NCBI RefSeq assembly: GCF_044466355.1
Contig: NZ_JBITMQ010000003.1
Span: 62,001-126,000, forward strand
Length of the DNA: 64,000 nt
Direction: 5' to 3'
Source: Actinophytocola sp044466355
Lineage (GTDB): Bacteria; Actinomycetota; Actinomycetes; Mycobacteriales; Pseudonocardiaceae
Below are positions 1-7,737 of the stretch, piece after piece. How positions within the stretch are numbered: position 1 is the first letter of the stretch; every line of letters begins with the position of its first letter. The notes beneath the pieces were generated by a model. It did not search any database. It worked only from the letters and a program-made list of their open reading frames with translations, and had not been told where the DNA came from. The translations under genes were made by a program, and so were the position numbers.

Positions 1-94
1 GCACGGGCAGCCCCGAGCTGCCGAAGGCCACGCGTTCACGCACGTGGGGAGTGGGCATGGGTGGTGTGTCGACGACGAGTCCGGTCGCGTTCAT
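1..94 (-). CDS. N-terminal fragment, probable SPFH/band 7 protein
   Basis: Only the first 31 codons lie in the window; the gene continues past the left edge. An ATG at 92-94 (complement) follows a good ribosome site (GAGGGGA, spacing about 6). The peptide begins MNATGLVVDTPPMPTPHVRE, and the MPxPxVRE pattern ahead of a hydrophobic stretch recalls the N-terminus of actinobacterial SPFH/slipin membrane proteins. That assignment is from memory of the family and no diagnostic domain is visible. A perfect palindrome lies 30 bases upstream of the start, so the gene is probably repressor-controlled. Confidence 0.45.
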   Translation of the reverse strand, partial: MNATGLVVDTPPMPTPHVRERVAFGSSGLPV

Positions 95-123
95 GGCAGT
101 CCCCTCAGAGGCACGCATCTAGC

Positions 124-139
124 AAAGTGATATCACTTT
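124..139. promoter_or_regulatory. Perfect 16-bp palindromic operator
   Basis: AAAGTGATATCACTTT is its own reverse complement. It sits 30 bases upstream of the leftmost minus-strand start, in a promoter position, and is AT-rich in a GC-rich region. A small dimeric repressor such as a ribbon-helix-helix protein is a plausible binder (inference). It could also act on the plus-strand transporter gene that starts at 288. Confidence 0.6.
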
Positions 140-287
140 AGCGCACTGTCGAGTCCCTGTGCGAGCCCGCCGGGCGATGCGTCGGACGTCCGTGTCGCGC
201 CGAGGTGAACGATCACGCCCGGATCGCCGAAGTTCCGTGTGAACCCGACGTGATCCGATCACCATTCCGACCCGAGGAGCGACCTCC

Positions 288-1142
288 ATGTCCTACGTCA
301 ACCCGGCCGAACTCGTCCGCACGATGATCGACGCCGGCGAGGCCAAGGCGTTCATGTCCACGCGTGACACCATCATCCGGGCGTTCATGGCCGGTGCGAT
401 CCTCGCGCTCTCCGCCGCCTTCGCCGTCACGGTCACCGTGCAGACCGGCAACGCGCTCGTCGGGGCACTGCTGTTCCCGGTCGGGTTCTGCCTGCTGTAC
501 CTGCTGGGCTTCGACCTCCTGACCGGCGTCTTCACACTCGTGCCGCTCGCGTTGATCGACAAACGACCCGGGGTGCGGTTACGCACGGTCCTGCGCAACT
601 GGACGCTCGTGTTCGTGGGCAACTTCGCGGGCGCGCTCGTCGTCGCGCTCATGATCGGGGTGATCGTGACCTACGCGTTCACGGTCGAACCGAACGCGGT
701 CGGGCAGCGGCTCGGCGAGATCGGGGAGAGCAGGACCGTCGGCTACGCGGACCACGGCGCCGCCGGGATGCTGACGCTGTTCATCCGCGGCGTGCTGTGC
801 AACTGGATGGTCTCCACCGGTGTCGTGGCCGCGATGATCTCGACATCCGTGTCCGGCAAGGTGATCGCGATGTGGATGCCGATCCTCGTGTTCTTCTACA
901 TGGGGTTCGAGCACTCGATCGTCAACATGTTCCTGTTCCCGTCCGGGCTGATGCTCGGCGGCGACTTCTCGATCGGCGACTACTTCCTCTGGAACGAGAT
1001 CCCTACCGTGATCGGCAACCTGGTCGGCGGGCTCTCGTTCGTCGGGCTGACGATGTACGCGACCCACGCGCGGACCGGCCCGTCCCGCAACGGCACGGTC
1101 TCCCCGACCGCCGAAAACCCGGTGAAGGGCACGGTCGGGTAG
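288..1142 (+). CDS. Formate/nitrite transporter family (FNT) channel
   Basis: Membrane channel of the FNT family (FocA/NirC/FdhC-like) for small monovalent anions such as formate or nitrite. The 284 residues match the family length and show about six hydrophobic segments. Family landmarks are the GFDLLTG loop (residues 74-80), the LRNW/GNFAGA segment (102-115), CNWMVSTG (171-178) and GFEHSIVNM (206-214), which carries the conserved pore histidine His209. The ATG follows GAGGAGC at a normal distance. No formate dehydrogenase or nitrite reductase gene lies nearby, so the substrate cannot be decided. Confidence 0.88.
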   Translation: MSYVNPAELVRTMIDAGEAKAFMSTRDTIIRAFMAGAILALSAAFAVTVTVQTGNALVGALLFPVGFCLLYLLGFDLLTGVFTLVPLALIDKRPGVRLRTVLRNWTLVFVGNFAGALVVALMIGVIVTYAFTVEPNAVGQRLGEIGESRTVGYADHGAAGMLTLFIRGVLCNWMVSTGVVAAMISTSVSGKVIAMWMPILVFFYMGFEHSIVNMFLFPSGLMLGGDFSIGDYFLWNEIPTVIGNLVGGLSFVGLTMYATHARTGPSRNGTVSPTAENPVKGTVG

Positions 1143-1154
1143 TGACAGGGTGGG

Positions 1155-1994
1155 GTGGTGCACCCGGCCGCGATCCTGCTCGTGCTCAGCGCGGCGGTCG
1201 CGCACGCCGGGTGGAACCTCTACGCCAAACGGGTACCGGACGGCGGCGCGCTCTTCGTGTGGCTCGCCGCCGTCTGGAGCGTGGTGTTCCTGGTGCCGTT
1301 CGCGGCGGTGATCGTCGTCCAGAACGGGCTGGCGGCGTCCTGGTGGCTCGCGTTCGGGGTCAGCGGTGTCATCCACCTCGGGTACTTCGTGTTGCTGCAG
1401 CGGGGATACCGGGTCGGGGACCTGTCCGTCGTGTACCCGCTCGCCAGGGGGACCGGGCCGCTGCTGTCGGTGGTGGCTGCGGTCTGGCTGCTCGGGGAGC
1501 GGCCCGGTGCGGTCGCGCTCGCGGGGGCGGCGGCGGTGATCGCCGGGGTGTTCGTGATCGGCGGGCTGAAGACGGGCGGCGGCGCCGGGTACGGGTTCGC
1601 GACCGGTTCGCTCATCGCCACCTACACGCTCTGGGACGCCCACGCCGTCACCGCGCTCGCCACCCCGCCGGTGCTGCTCATGTGCGGGTCCGCGCTCGTC
1701 GAGTCGGTGCTGCTCGCGCCCTACGCCATGGCCCGCCGGGACACCGTGGCGCGGATCTGGCGCGACCACCGCGTGCCGGTGCTCGCGGTCGCGATCCTCT
1801 CCCCGCTCGCCTACGTGCTCGTGTTGTTCGCGATGCGGCTCGCGCCGGTCAGCCTGGTGGCGCCGGCCCGCGAGCTGTCCATCGTGGTCGGCAGTATCGG
1901 CGCGTGGCTGCTGCTCGGCGAACCGAACCCGTTGCGGCGGCTCACCGGGGCCGTGATCGTCCTCGCGGGGGTGGCGGCGATCGCGGTCAGCTGA
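1155..1994 (+). CDS. EamA/DMT-superfamily transporter
   Basis: A 279-residue membrane protein with about ten hydrophobic helices arranged as two EamA halves of five, typical of drug/metabolite transporters. The first half carries DLSVVYPLARGTGPLLSVVAAV and a GERP loop; the second carries RLAPVSLVAPARELSIVVGS and a GEPN loop, the characteristic repeat positions. Two GTG codons in tandem (1155, 1158) are possible starts behind GGGTGGGG. It lies 12 bases after the FNT gene, so the two are probably co-transcribed. Substrate unknown. Confidence 0.82.
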   Translation: MVHPAAILLVLSAAVAHAGWNLYAKRVPDGGALFVWLAAVWSVVFLVPFAAVIVVQNGLAASWWLAFGVSGVIHLGYFVLLQRGYRVGDLSVVYPLARGTGPLLSVVAAVWLLGERPGAVALAGAAAVIAGVFVIGGLKTGGGAGYGFATGSLIATYTLWDAHAVTALATPPVLLMCGSALVESVLLAPYAMARRDTVARIWRDHRVPVLAVAILSPLAYVLVLFAMRLAPVSLVAPARELSIVVGSIGAWLLLGEPNPLRRLTGAVIVLAGVAAIAVS

Positions 1995-2007
1995 GTAGTT
2001 TCTGCTG

Positions 2008-3633
2008 ATGGAGAGATCAACCCGGGCACGCACGACCCCCGCCGGGCTGTTCGACGGCTACCTCGACCCGAAGCGGCCGCACGCGGGCGCCTACGACGAG
2101 ATGTTCGCCCCCGACGGCACGGTCCGGCAGGCCTACCGGCGGCTCCACGACCAGCTCGCCAAGTCGGTGCCGGCCGAACTGGGCGCTCGTGCCGAGGCAC
2201 TGGACCGGGCACTCGTCGACCAGGGCATCACGTTCTCGCTGTCGGGGCAGGAGCGGCCCTTCCCGCTCGACCTGATCCCGAGGGTGATCACCGCGTCCGA
2301 GTGGGCCCGGCTGGAACGCGGGATCGTGCAGCGGGTCAAGGCGCTCGAGGCGTTCCTCGCCGACATCTACGGCGACCAGCAGATCGTCCGCGACGGCGTG
2401 CTCCCGAAACGCCTGATCACCTCCTGTGCCCACTTCCACCGCCAGGCCGCGCGCCTCGTCCCGCCGAACGGGGTGCGCATCCACGTCGCCGGTATCGACG
2501 TCGTCCGCGACGAGGACGGCGTGTTCCGCGTCCTCGAGGACAACCTGCGCAGCCCGTCCGGTGTGTCCTACGTGATGGAGAACCGGCGGACCATGGCGCG
2601 GGTCTTCCCCGACCTGTTCGCCAAGCACCGGGTCCGCGCGGTCGGTGACTACGCCGTGCACCTGTTGCGCGCGTTGCGTGCGGCGGCCGCGGCGAACGTC
2701 GCCGACCCGAACGTCGTCGTGCTCACCCCGGGCGTGCACAACTCCGCCTACTTCGAGCACTCGCTGCTGGCCAGGCAGATGGGGGTCGAGCTGGTCGAGG
2801 GGCGTGACCTGTTCTGCCGCGACAACACCGTCTACATGCGCACCACGCAGGGCGAGCAGGTCGTCGACGTGATCTACCGGCGCATCGACGACGACTTCCT
2901 CGACCCCGTCCAGTTCCGGCCGGACTCGGTGCTCGGGGTCGCGGGCCTGCTCAACGCGGCCCGCGCGGGCAACGTGGTGATCGCCAACGCGGTCGGCAAC
3001 GGGGTCGCCGACGACAAGCTCGTCTACACCTACCTGCCGGACATCCTGAAGTACTACCTGGGCGAGAGCATGCTCCTGCCCAACGTGGACACGTTCCGCT
3101 GCTGGCTGCCCGACGAGCGGCAGCAGGTGATGGACCGGCTCGCCGAGCTGGTCGTGAAACCGGTGGAGGGGTCCGGCGGCTATGGGATCGTGTTCGGCCC
3201 CAACGCGAACGCGCGTGAGCTGGCCGCGTTGCGCCGGCGCATCCGCGCCAACCCGAGGGGCTGGATCGCACAGCCCGTGGTGCAACTGTCGACCGTGCCG
3301 ACCAAGGTGGGCCAGAAGCTGCGGCCACGGCACGTCGACCTGCGGCCGTTCGCCGTGAACGACGGCACCTCGGTGTTCGTGCTGCCCGGCGGGCTGACCA
3401 GGGTCGCGATCCCCGAGGGCAGTCTCGTCGTCAACTCCTCGCAGGGCGGCGGGTCCAAGGACACGTGGATCCTCGCGCCCCGGTCGTCCACCGCCGACGC
3501 CGAGCTGGCCGGTACCGGGCTCGGGGAGGCGCAAACGGTTGCGGAGGTCGCGCCGGAGCGTGGACCGGAGCTGACCAGCGGACAGCAACAACAGCAGCAA
3601 CAGCAGCAGGGGGTGGACGATGCTCGCCCGTAA
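2008..3633 (+). CDS. Circularly permuted ATP-grasp protein (type 2)
   Basis: 541-residue member of the circularly permuted ATP-grasp family (former DUF404/DUF407). Landmarks are FDGYLDPKRPHAGAYDEMF near the start, FPLDLIPRVI, the VLEDNLRSPSGVSYV segment around residue 180 and KPVEGSGGYGIVFGP around 390, which should form the nucleotide site. Such proteins are predicted amide/peptide ligases and are almost always encoded beside alpha-E and transglutaminase proteins, exactly as here. The C-terminal 45 residues are a divergent tail ending in a run of nine glutamines. The stop overlaps the next start by 14 bases, indicating coupled translation. Substrate unknown. Confidence 0.88.
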   Translation: MERSTRARTTPAGLFDGYLDPKRPHAGAYDEMFAPDGTVRQAYRRLHDQLAKSVPAELGARAEALDRALVDQGITFSLSGQERPFPLDLIPRVITASEWARLERGIVQRVKALEAFLADIYGDQQIVRDGVLPKRLITSCAHFHRQAARLVPPNGVRIHVAGIDVVRDEDGVFRVLEDNLRSPSGVSYVMENRRTMARVFPDLFAKHRVRAVGDYAVHLLRALRAAAAANVADPNVVVLTPGVHNSAYFEHSLLARQMGVELVEGRDLFCRDNTVYMRTTQGEQVVDVIYRRIDDDFLDPVQFRPDSVLGVAGLLNAARAGNVVIANAVGNGVADDKLVYTYLPDILKYYLGESMLLPNVDTFRCWLPDERQQVMDRLAELVVKPVEGSGGYGIVFGPNANARELAALRRRIRANPRGWIAQPVVQLSTVPTKVGQKLRPRHVDLRPFAVNDGTSVFVLPGGLTRVAIPEGSLVVNSSQGGGSKDTWILAPRSSTADAELAGTGLGEAQTVAEVAPERGPELTSGQQQQQQQQQGVDDARP

Positions 3634-4567
3634 CGCGGAGTCGCTGTACTGGATCGGCCGTTACGTGGAACGGGCCGACGACACCGCCCGCATTCTCGAC
3701 GTGTCGGTCCACCACCTGCTCGAGGACGCGACCGTCGACGCCGACGCGACCAGCCGCCGGCTCCTCGGCGTCCTCGGCATCACCCCACCCGACGGCCAGC
3801 CCCTCGATGTGCGGCCGCTGACCGACCTCGTCGCGTTCTCCCGCGACCACGCGGGCTCGATCGTCTCGTCGATCTCCAGCGCACGCGAGAACACCCGCGT
3901 CGCGCGGGAGGTCGTGTCGACCGAGCTGTGGGAGTGCATCAACGCGATGTGGAACGCCGTGCCCGAACGGCAGCGCGCCGCGAAACGCCTCGGCCCGCAC
4001 GAGTTCTTCTCGTTCGTCGAGGAACGTGCCGCGATGTTCGCCGGGCTCGCCGACTCGACCATGAGCCGCGACGACGGGTGGCGGTTCCTCGTGCTGGGCC
4101 GGTCCGTCGAGCGTGTCGACATGATCGTGCGGCTGCTGCTGTCACGGGTGGGGGACAAGCCGTCGTCGCCGGGCTGGGTGACGGTGTTGCGGTCCGCCGG
4201 TGCGCACGACACGTACCTGCGGACCTACCGCGGCGCACTGGACGTCAGCCGGGTGGTCCAGTTCCTGTTGCTGGACCGGCTTTTCCCGCGTTCTGTCTTC
4301 CACGCACTGCGGCAGGCCGAGGCCTGTCTGGAGCAGCTGGACCTGCGGCCGACCGTGCGTGTCGGTGCCAAGGCGGAGGCGATCCGGTTGCTGGGCAAGG
4401 CACGCAGCGACCTGGAGTTCCTGCGTCCGGCGGAGCTGCTCGACGACCTGCCCGGCCGGTTGACGTCGCTGCAGAAGACCGTGCGTGACGTCGGTGAAGC
4501 CGTTGCGCTGCAGTACTTCCACTCCGTGCCGTGGGTGGCGTGGACGAACGCGGGGGTCTCGCTGTGA
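3620..4567 (+). CDS. Alpha-E domain protein (DUF403)
   Basis: 315-residue, wholly alpha-helical alpha-E protein, starting with the family signature LARNAESLYWIGRYVERADDTARILD and containing RSVERVDMIVRLLLSRVG. It is the constant partner of the circularly permuted ATP-grasp protein upstream and a transglutaminase-like protein downstream. Iyer and colleagues proposed that the trio makes and processes an unknown peptide or amide. The ATG lies inside the upstream gene, and the stop overlaps the next start (GTGA), so all three products should be made together. No catalytic role is established for alpha-E proteins. Confidence 0.88.
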   Translation: MLARNAESLYWIGRYVERADDTARILDVSVHHLLEDATVDADATSRRLLGVLGITPPDGQPLDVRPLTDLVAFSRDHAGSIVSSISSARENTRVAREVVSTELWECINAMWNAVPERQRAAKRLGPHEFFSFVEERAAMFAGLADSTMSRDDGWRFLVLGRSVERVDMIVRLLLSRVGDKPSSPGWVTVLRSAGAHDTYLRTYRGALDVSRVVQFLLLDRLFPRSVFHALRQAEACLEQLDLRPTVRVGAKAEAIRLLGKARSDLEFLRPAELLDDLPGRLTSLQKTVRDVGEAVALQYFHSVPWVAWTNAGVSL

Positions 4568-5406
4568 ACTGGCGCGTCAGGGTGGTGCACACGACCGGGT
4601 ACCGGTACGCGGCGCCGGTCACCCAGTCCTACAACGAGGCCCGGCTCACGCCACGCAACAACCGGTGGCAGAACCTCGTCGTCAGCCGGGTCGAGACGAC
4701 GCCGCCGACCAGGACCTACCGCTACACCGACTACTGGGGCACCGAGGTCACCGCGTTCGACCTGCACGCCCCGCACACCGAGCTGAAGATCGTGTCGTCG
4801 TCGGTGGTGGAGACCGGCGACGGCGGCGCGCCCGGCGACGGGGTCAGCTGGGCGGAGCTGCGGTCATCGGACGTGATCGACCGGTACGCCGAGTACCTCG
4901 AACCGACGAACTACGTGCCGAAGAACCGGGAGCTGGCGGCGGTCGCGCGCGAGCTGCGCAAGGGACGCAGGCCGGTGGACGCCGTGCTCGCCGTGTCGGA
5001 GTGGGTGCACGACAAGCTCACCTACCAGCGCGGCACGACCGGGGTGCACTCCTCCGCGGTCGACGCGTGGCAGGCCCGTGAGGGCGTGTGCCAGGACTAC
5101 GCACACCTGACGCTCGCGTTGCTGCGGTCGATCGGCATCCCCGGCCGGTACGTGTCGGGCTACCTGCACACCAAACCGGACGCGGCGATCGGCGAGACCG
5201 TCAACGGCGAGAGCCACGCGTGGATCCAGGCGTGGACCGGTGACTGGTGGGGCTTCGACCCGACCAACGACATCGAGATCGGGCCGAGGCACATCTGGGT
5301 GGCGAGCGGGCGGGACTACGCGGACGTGTCGCCGGTGAAGGGCACGTACTCGGGTGGCGCCGCCACGGCCATCGAGGTGTCGGTCGACGTGACCCGGCTC
5401 GCGTAG
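4564..5406 (+). CDS. Transglutaminase-like cysteine protease
   Basis: 280-residue transglutaminase-fold protein with the BTAD-type N-terminal domain (VNWRVRVVHTTGYRYAAPV). The triad reads Cys176 (GVCQDYAHL), His218 (ESHAWIQAW) and Asp232 (FDPTND). GTG at 4564 is preferred because it overlaps the upstream stop as GTGA; an in-frame ATG at 4531 would add 11 residues lying entirely inside the upstream gene. It is the third member of the ATP-grasp/alpha-E/transglutaminase unit and probably cleaves or transfers an amide made by the ATP-grasp partner (inference). Confidence 0.88.
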   Translation: MNWRVRVVHTTGYRYAAPVTQSYNEARLTPRNNRWQNLVVSRVETTPPTRTYRYTDYWGTEVTAFDLHAPHTELKIVSSSVVETGDGGAPGDGVSWAELRSSDVIDRYAEYLEPTNYVPKNRELAAVARELRKGRRPVDAVLAVSEWVHDKLTYQRGTTGVHSSAVDAWQAREGVCQDYAHLTLALLRSIGIPGRYVSGYLHTKPDAAIGETVNGESHAWIQAWTGDWWGFDPTNDIEIGPRHIWVASGRDYADVSPVKGTYSGGAATAIEVSVDVTRLA

Positions 5407-5461
5407 TACTCCCGGCGGAGTAGCGGGCCGGTAGGTTTTACCGCCCTGTGCGTAGAACGGA

Positions 5462-5485
5462 TCGGCCCGTCGGTCCGACGTTTTT
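5462..5485 (+). terminator. Possible terminator after the transglutaminase gene
   Basis: TCGG...CCGA pairs around CCCGTCGGT and is followed by GACGTTTTT, giving a short GC stem before a run of five T. The stem is short and alternative pairings exist, so this is tentative. It falls between the ATP-grasp trio and the next gene. Confidence 0.35.
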
Positions 5486-5512
5486 CCGCGCCGTGCCGCC
5501 GACCATGGAGGC

Positions 5513-6052
5513 ATGACTGAGAGCGACAACCGACGGTTTCTCTGGCGGGCGGGGGCGGCGATCGCGGTCGTCGGTGCGATGAGCATCGGTGCGATCGGTA
5601 TCGCGTCCGCGTCCGGTGACGACACGCCCGCGGCCGCACAGCCGTCCGAGCCCAAGGCGGACGACGACGACTGGCACGGTCCGTGGCGTGGTGGTCCGTG
5701 GATGGGCGGGTTCGGCGGCGGGTTCGGCGGTGACTTCGGCGACGTGCTGGGCGCGGACGTCGACGGGATCCTCCACGGCGAGGTGGTGCTGTCGAAGGAA
5801 GGCGGCGGCACGCAGACGGTGCAGGTGCAGCGCGGTGCGGTGACAGAGGTCAGCGCGACCGGGGTGACGGTGAAGAGCAGCGACGGGTTCACGACGGCGT
5901 ACGTGGTGAACAAGGACACGAAGGTCAAGGCCGACAAGGACGAGATCGGGTCGGTGGCGAAGAACGAGGAGGTGCTCGTGGTCGCGCCGAAGTCGGGTGA
6001 CAAGCACACGGCGACCGTGCTGCTGGACCTGACCGACCTGGGCTGGAAATAA
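5513..6052 (+). CDS. Membrane-anchored secreted protein, DUF5666-like
   Basis: 179 residues. A charged N-terminus is followed by one hydrophobic helix (about residues 12-35), so the protein is exported and probably anchored. Next comes an acidic/Trp-Gly-rich linker (DDDDWHGPWRGGPWMGGFGGGFGG) and a C-terminal small beta domain (about 80-178) with the alternating pattern GAVTEVSATGVTVKSSDGFTTAYVV, typical of DUF5666-type OB-like domains. ATG follows GGAGGC. Function unknown. Confidence 0.75.
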   Translation: MTESDNRRFLWRAGAAIAVVGAMSIGAIGIASASGDDTPAAAQPSEPKADDDDWHGPWRGGPWMGGFGGGFGGDFGDVLGADVDGILHGEVVLSKEGGGTQTVQVQRGAVTEVSATGVTVKSSDGFTTAYVVNKDTKVKADKDEIGSVAKNEEVLVVAPKSGDKHTATVLLDLTDLGWK

Positions 6053-6054
6053 CC

Positions 6055-6116
6055 AGTGCCCCGTTCAGGCGAGGTGGGCACGGATAGCCGACCCATCCCA
6101 CCTGGACGGGGGCACT
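6055..6116. terminator. Imperfect inverted repeat between genes
   Basis: AGTGCCCCGTTCAGG...GGTGGG on the left pairs imperfectly with CCCACCTGGACGGGGGCACT on the right around about 15 bases. The position just past the preceding stop suits a terminator, but there is no T tract. It could equally be the end of a lost mobile element. Confidence 0.4.
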
Positions 6117-6157
6117 AGCCAGCGGGTTCGGCTCCCGCACCGTTGATACGGTTCGTC

Positions 6158-6670
6158 ATGCCGATCGCATGGAGAGCTGCCTCCGAATCGTTGGAGCAGT
6201 TGCTGCGGAAGCGAGGCGTCCAGCCCGCCGCGGTCACCGATGTCGAGGAGGCGTGGCGTGCGTTCGTCGAGTTCTCGCAGACGGAGATCGGCGGGGTTGC
6301 GCCGGCCGACGAAGGCGGCGACGGATTCATCATTCAATGGGGCCGGCGTTCCTGGAGCGACAATCGCCTCATCCTGACGCTGACCAGACAACTTGCTGTG
6401 GTTGACCTCGGCGACCGGGATGATCCCGGCTGGCAGGCGGAACTGTGGCACGTCGAGTTGGAGATCGCTTTCGACAACGAGCCGGCGCTGGTCGCCCTCG
6501 AGCCCGGTCTGGACGCTCTCGACACGGGGTTCAGGTTCGATCCGATCGGCCCGCTGCGAGCGGCGGCGCTGGCCGAGTCGCGTGTCCAGGCGCAGCGGCA
6601 GCCACTCGTCAGGGCGTTGTGGACCGCGATTCCGGTGAACAGCGAGTTGAGGTTCGAATGCGCGTGCTGA
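6158..6670 (+). CDS. Hypothetical cytosolic protein
   Basis: About 170 residues starting MPIAWRAASESLEQLLRKRG; an in-frame upstream ATG at 6143 is an alternative. No signal peptide, membrane helix or catalytic motif is seen. The composition is acidic and globular (DVEEAWRAFVEFSQTEIGG, WHVELEIAFDNEPALVALE), somewhat like small immunity or SMI1-type proteins in length and acidity, but there is no diagnostic motif. Slightly less GC-rich than its neighbours, and bordered by an inverted repeat upstream. Function unknown. Confidence 0.55.
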   Translation: MPIAWRAASESLEQLLRKRGVQPAAVTDVEEAWRAFVEFSQTEIGGVAPADEGGDGFIIQWGRRSWSDNRLILTLTRQLAVVDLGDRDDPGWQAELWHVELEIAFDNEPALVALEPGLDALDTGFRFDPIGPLRAAALAESRVQAQRQPLVRALWTAIPVNSELRFECAC

Positions 6671-6756
6671 GCCGGTCGCATCTGACAGCCCGCCGCTGAG
6701 GGGCTGTTCGAGGGTGGTGATCCGTCGGTGGAGTTGCTGGACGTCGCTGGGCGTGC

Positions 6757-7737
6757 CTAGCCGCGTAGTTCGCGGTACGCCGCCGCGGCACCGGGGTGCA
6801 TCGGCAGTGGTGCGGTCGCGATGAGCGAGCGCTGGTCGAGGTACTGCGTGCCGAGTGCCTGCGGCGGCACCAGCCGGGACGCGCGGGTGACCAGCACCCG
6901 CACGACCGCGGCGGCGACGTCCGTGGGCAGGTCGCGGTGGCTGACCAGCAGGTTCGGCACGCCGATGGTGTCGACCGGGTGGCCGTAGCCGCCGTCGGGG
7001 ACCGCGACGTGCTCGTACACCGCGCCGTACGCGGCCTGCAGCGCGGGGAGCTGGTCGGTGAGGTCGACCAGACGGATGGGGCGGCGCCGGTGCAGGTCCG
7101 CGAGCGCGGGCGTCGGCACCCCGCCGGACCACAGGATGGCGTCGACGGTGCCCGCCGCGAGTTCCGCGACGGCGTCGGCGAGCGGGTGGTGGTCGACGTC
7201 GGCGGTGATGCCGGACCCGGCGATCAGCCGGTCGCCGAACAGGGCGGCGCCGGACCCCTCGGCGCCCAGGGAGATCCGCTTGCCCGCGAGGTCGGTGACG
7301 GACTCGGCCGGGCTGTCGGCGGGGACGACGAGCTGCATGTAGTTCTCGTAGACGCGGCCGAGCGCGCGGAGCGGGACGGTCGTGGTGAACGGGGTGCGGC
7401 CCGCGTAGGCGGCGGACGCGGCGTCGGCGAGCGTGAGGGCGAGCTCAGCTTCGCCGTTCCTGACGAGTGTCAGGTTCTCGACCGAGCCGGTGGTGCTGAT
7501 GACCGTCGCGGTCGTCTCGGCGGCGAGCAGTTCGGCGAACTCCTTGTAGAAACCGCCGGGTTCGCCAGCCGCGATCCGGAGCGTCTGCTGTGGACTGTCG
7601 GTGCAGGCCGTCGCGACGAGGGCGGTGGCCGCCGTGAGGAGGAACGTGCGGCGGGTCGGCCTCCGGCCCCCGGGTGCCACGCTACCGGAGGAGTACGACG
7701 GTTTCGGGCGAGCGGTGCCGGGTTGTCCACAGGTCAT
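6757..7737 (-). CDS. TAXI-family solute-binding lipoprotein
   Basis: 326-residue extracytoplasmic binding protein of the TAXI branch of TRAP systems. The N-terminus has a twin-arginine-like TRRTFLLTAATAL and a lipobox ending at Cys45 (ATAC), so it is probably a Tat-exported lipoprotein. Body motifs GEPGGFYKEFAELLA, TTGSVENLTLVRNGEAELAL and AGKRISLGAEGSG are typical of TAXI proteins. Its ATG overlaps the stop of the histidine kinase gene (ATGA), so it is translated with the two-component system. No TRAP permease gene is present within the window, which suggests a sensory role (inference). Confidence 0.85.
   Translation of the reverse strand: MTCGQPGTARPKPSYSSGSVAPGGRRPTRRTFLLTAATALVATACTDSPQQTLRIAAGEPGGFYKEFAELLAAETTATVISTTGSVENLTLVRNGEAELALTLADAASAAYAGRTPFTTTVPLRALGRVYENYMQLVVPADSPAESVTDLAGKRISLGAEGSGAALFGDRLIAGSGITADVDHHPLADAVAELAAGTVDAILWSGGVPTPALADLHRRRPIRLVDLTDQLPALQAAYGAVYEHVAVPDGGYGHPVDTIGVPNLLVSHRDLPTDVAAAVVRVLVTRASRLVPPQALGTQYLDQRSLIATAPLPMHPGAAAAYRELRG

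Noticed and set aside
2017..3600. 527-codon minus-strand frame opposite the ATP-grasp gene
   Set aside because: Antisense shadow; the CAG run appears as leucines, which is coincidence of the reading.
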